Shown here: positions 60,546 through 64,000 of the stretch, piece by piece
Layout: every line of letters starts with the position of its first letter
Position numbering within the stretch: position 1 is the first letter of the stretch
Source: Lethocerus indicus
Taxonomy: Eukaryota; Arthropoda; Insecta; Hemiptera; Belostomatidae
DNA length: 64,000 nucleotides
Reading direction: 5' to 3'
NCBI GenBank assembly: GCA_019843655.1
Contig: JACDQD010000002.1
Coordinates: forward strand, 4,164,585-4,228,584
Notes under the pieces: model-generated
Database searches by the model: none
Told to the model about the DNA's origin: nothing
The model's input: only the letters and a program-made list of their open reading frames with translations
Program-made: the position numbers and the translations under genes

Positions 60546-63183
60546 CGATTTTCTTTTAATTCTCGTAGAATTGTCCGCCCAAACCGTTCTTCTTGCAAGG
60601 TCGAAAAATAAACGTTCTGATCGGTTTCAGATCTGGGGCTCAGGATCTCAGGAGATGGACGGAAACTGAATATTTCAACGAACTGCGCTACCGCAGTTAA
60701 TAATTAAGCAGTCCATCAAACTAGAGGGTTATGAATATTTATTATTGTTATAATTGATCGATGGGGCCCGCCTTAGCGACGGTTTACAGTCAAATACCAA
60801 CTGAGTAAATATATTCAACGAAAGTACAGAACGTGTACTCCCAATTAGGAGTTTTTGAGTACCAATTAAGTAAAAACGATATTTGTAAAATTTAAACTCT
60901 ACTTTCAAAAAGGATATATCGGCATTTTAAAACTCATCAGATTAATGAGAAATCAGAAAAATGTACTATTTTTATACCGATTTGACATATTTGACACAAT
61001 GGTCATCATCGCATTAAGAATTAAACTAGCGAATCAATTCAGGAATCGGTGGAGAAAAAAATGTTCAGGAACCGAAAAACCCGTCTACTTCAATGGGCCA
61101 CCCAAGTTCACTTGGGCTCAAATTGACAAAAATTCTTTCCTCGAGACTATCAGTATTTATATAATGAAAATCGTAATTTAACATCGAGGATAAGCCTGTA
61201 AAAACGTGTTCCCCATTAAAGGCTATCTCCTGCACAGCCTGCACTTCTATTATTTCACCAAGTTCCTATCCTCAATTAAACTCAAGTGCCAAGTTTCACA
61301 ATTGTGTCCCGGGACGATTTAAGTTCTAAGTTATACTCAATTTAAAAACCCTCTCGAACGCCTAAACCTTTAAATTTAAATCAGTGTCCACTGGCAGAGC
61401 TGCAATGTTCAAATATCCGAGACCGAAGGGGGGACAAGAAATTTCCATTATTACCGAACCATTATCCCCTTGCTAGAAATCGCAATTTATACGTATTGCG
61501 GACAATTTAAACGTTATTTTTATGGTAAATGCAAATTGCCAAGTTTCCCCGAAGGAAGCGTAGGCTGACAAAGAGGACAGCGTATCAATTTTTAACCGGT
61601 TCTACTTATAATATAATCAGCGTTAGTTATTGCGTACAGTCTCAAGAACAGTTATATTTAACGCTTTGTTATATATTTCTGTTTCATTCGGAGACATCAA
61701 TTGATGAATTCATACCTTTTTCTTTTCTGAGGATTCTTAGATATCCCCACACACCCGTCAATAATTACAAACATTATATGTGTATAAATCGCTGCGATAT
61801 TCTCAATATTTGTGTGGTGGAAACAACACCACGAGAAAACCGACATCAGAAACTATGTATTTCCATTTTTATTTAACAAGTTTTAACATTTCGTATCAGC
61901 TGATTCGTAGTTCAGTTAAATACACGTGTGTATGACCGAGTAAATTACGCTCCACGCATTCTTTCAGTATTTATTGTACTGAAATATGAAAAGCTTTATT
62001 GTACTAATAATATTATCAGTAATATTGGCAATAATGTACTGTAGATGTTTTAAATAACATAAAAATTATTACGTTATTTATACGCTCATTTTGAATCAGC
62101 TTTATTTTGTATTTTTATAATACAAAATTGTTTGACAATGTCGGCATTGTATTTATCGGTTATTCGGTAAAATTTTTAACCGAACGTATTTTCGTTCTTG
62201 TTGTAATTTTTTATATAACGCCAGGATTTTTTTTTAATTTTAAACATATTTTAAACGTATTTTTGTTTTTAGGGCACATATCTGTTTCCTAATCGGTTGG
62301 CGACCCTGCTTCAAAATGTCTCAAATAGGCTCCACCGAATGTACAGTTGGAACAAAGACAAATACACTTCTATTCTTTCTAGATTTTATAATTTTGCAAA
62401 ATTACAATACTTATATCGGCGAAACGTATAAACGGAACGTATTTTAAATCAGCCTACACTTCGAAATATTCGAGTACGAAAATCTTATAGGCGGGCCACA
62501 GCCCGATATAAGCTCAATATATAATGTCAATATATATAATCATTTGTTGGATAGAAAATTTTCTAAAAGTTGCCGCATTATTTCTTAAATCTGCACGGAC
62601 TTTCTCTGTTGTTGTTTTTTTTGGTTTTACACGGGTCGTTAGTACAGGGGCGTAGCAAGTGTTGTTGGGCGGACACTATGTCGGGCTTCCGACTATGATG
62701 CGGTTGACCTCGCGCCCGGTTCAACGAGATAATAATGAAAGGTTTGTAAAACAATCGGTGCCCTCTCCGGTCTGTTATAGCCGAATAATATTGACTCACT
62801 TCGCCGCCGCAGATAATTACAGGCCGGCCGAGCTCACACCCACCGCCGCCGCTACATCGAAACTAATACACAATTTATATTATATACCCCTATTTGCGTT
62901 ACATTTACGCCCAATCTAGGACAATGATGCCCGGAGAAAGATTTAAAGCGTTAAAGAAACCGGGTTAGAACTCGCGCAGATAAATAGATATAGGCATTTT
63001 ATTTTTGCTACAATTTCCAAGGCCTGGTGGATCGGAAACAAAAAATTTTGATTCCAAATCCGAGTAGTTGTAATTTTTTCAATCCGAGAAAAACTTTTCT
63101 TTCTCCCCCAACTCGTTAACCGTTTAACACAAATCATTTCGACGCAGTTAAAAGATAAACGAAGAGATCCTAATATATCTAAG

Positions 63184-63187
<4 letters not shown>
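60546..63187. other. Unique AT-rich DNA, no gene seen
   Basis: Short chance frames only. GCCGCC words lie near 62803-62853 in a brief GC-rich patch. Confidence 0.48.

Positions 63188-63235
<48 letters not shown>
63188..63235. repeat. (TA)n microsatellite
   Basis: About 24 TA units. Confidence 0.95.
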
Positions 63236-63238
<3 letters not shown>

Positions 63239-64000
63239 ACCGGAAGGTTACACGGGGTCAAGGTTATACAGAGAAGCTAAGAACAGAAATTCTGCTACGA
63301 CAGCGGGGGTTCTTCTTACGCGTAGGGGAAATACGAAAGGAAGGATATAAGGTAGAAAAGGACAGAAAGTGATTAATTATCCGATTTTCTGCTGAAAGTA
63401 CGAGATTTGCCAAACAGGCGAATAATAATAGAATACGGCCGTAAACCCCTATCGAGGGACAGGGCCGCGCCCTACCGGAATTACATGCAACAATATGCCA
63501 TCAACAAATATTTTCACTTTCGTAATTATTTCAATTTTATATTTTCGCTTTTAAATCTCCACTCCTGGAAATTCAAAGGCCGCGTTTTTAAAAAGTCGGT
63601 GGGAAAACGTTGGCGTCGCTAAAGTGTCGGCGGCGAGATCGTAAACACTTCAGCCGCGAACTGACGACGACTTGTCCGAATATCGTCGCGTAAATAATCG
63701 AAACAACTACGAACTAATTAGTTTTAGACGTGTCGTATTATTTGTGAAACGATCCGGCTCCTATACAATACCCGGTCGCGTACGGAATATTTAACAGCGG
63801 CCACCAATTAATACGACTCCAATAGAGTCGTTCGAAGCGACCACAGTTAATTTTTTATTTAGTTAAAAGTCGAATGGGTTTCAGGAGAAGAGACTCTCTC
63901 TCTCTCTCTCTGTCTCGCGATATTCGTGTCGCGAAGAACACTTAAAAAGGTCTCACGGAAGGCAGTACAAAGTAATCGGTTGTCGGCCAAAGTTCGTGCC
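63236..64000. other. Unique DNA to the window end
   Basis: No gene seen. A (CT)9 run lies at 63894-63911. CpG words become frequent from about 63.6 kb, which might mark the approach to a promoter or gene beyond the window. Confidence 0.4.

Noticed and set aside
1..64000. Known animal microRNAs, homeobox exons, reverse transcriptase or transposase domains
   Set aside because: Looked for by eye from remembered seeds and motifs (for example let-7, miR-124, miR-9, and the homeodomain helix-3 codons); none was found. A formal search could still find diverged ones.

Overview
This 64 kb window looks like nuclear DNA of an invertebrate animal. It is mostly non-coding, long dinucleotide and trinucleotide microsatellites recur every few kilobases, CpG is not visibly depleted, and there are dispersed repeats with hammerhead-ribozyme-like cores of the kind known from animal Penelope-like retroelements and retrozymes. 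A spiralian or similar marine invertebrate would fit, but no coding marker fixes the taxon. I found no recognisable conserved protein, tRNA, rRNA or spliceosomal RNA. Most open frames of 60-170 codons are what AT-leaning non-coding DNA gives by chance.

Layout. 0-5 kb: unique sequence with three contiguous stem-loops ending in a T-run (671-762), then AT-rich DNA. 5-25 kb: unique sequence broken by (CT), (CCCT), (CCG), (TTC), (CA), (AT) and (GA) tracts. It carries five of the six copies of the nonamer GGACCACAC, and near 22.8-23.1 kb the only stretch I rate as a possible terminal exon (minus strand, acceptor-like start, stop followed by AATAAA). 25-37 kb: unique sequence with simple repeats and two eroded hammerhead-core relics (29.0 and 35.1 kb). 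37-41 kb: two diverged copies of one repeat family (37.35-37.71 and 40.80-40.97 kb) on either side of a composite element (39.76-40.29 kb). 41-48 kb: unique sequence, simple repeats and G-rich tracts. 48.4-49.45 kb: a second, larger copy of the composite element, with a 69-71 bp minisatellite, a terminal inverted unit and a nearly intact hammerhead core. 53.49-53.81 kb: a third copy arranged as an inverted pair. 54-64 kb: unique sequence with long (AT) tracts.

The most interesting system is this composite element. Each of two copies has, in the same order, a minisatellite whose unit carries an AGGGGGCGCTA core resembling a CTCF site, a unit in inverted orientation closing the array, a spacer of about 270-290 bp, and a hammerhead-like core with its own stem I, stem III and GUC cleavage triplet. 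The third copy is a head-to-head inverted pair of the hammerhead end alone. No reverse transcriptase or GIY-YIG frame is present, so all copies here are non-autonomous or truncated. The rest may be a regulatory landscape around a gene outside the window, but that is inference.
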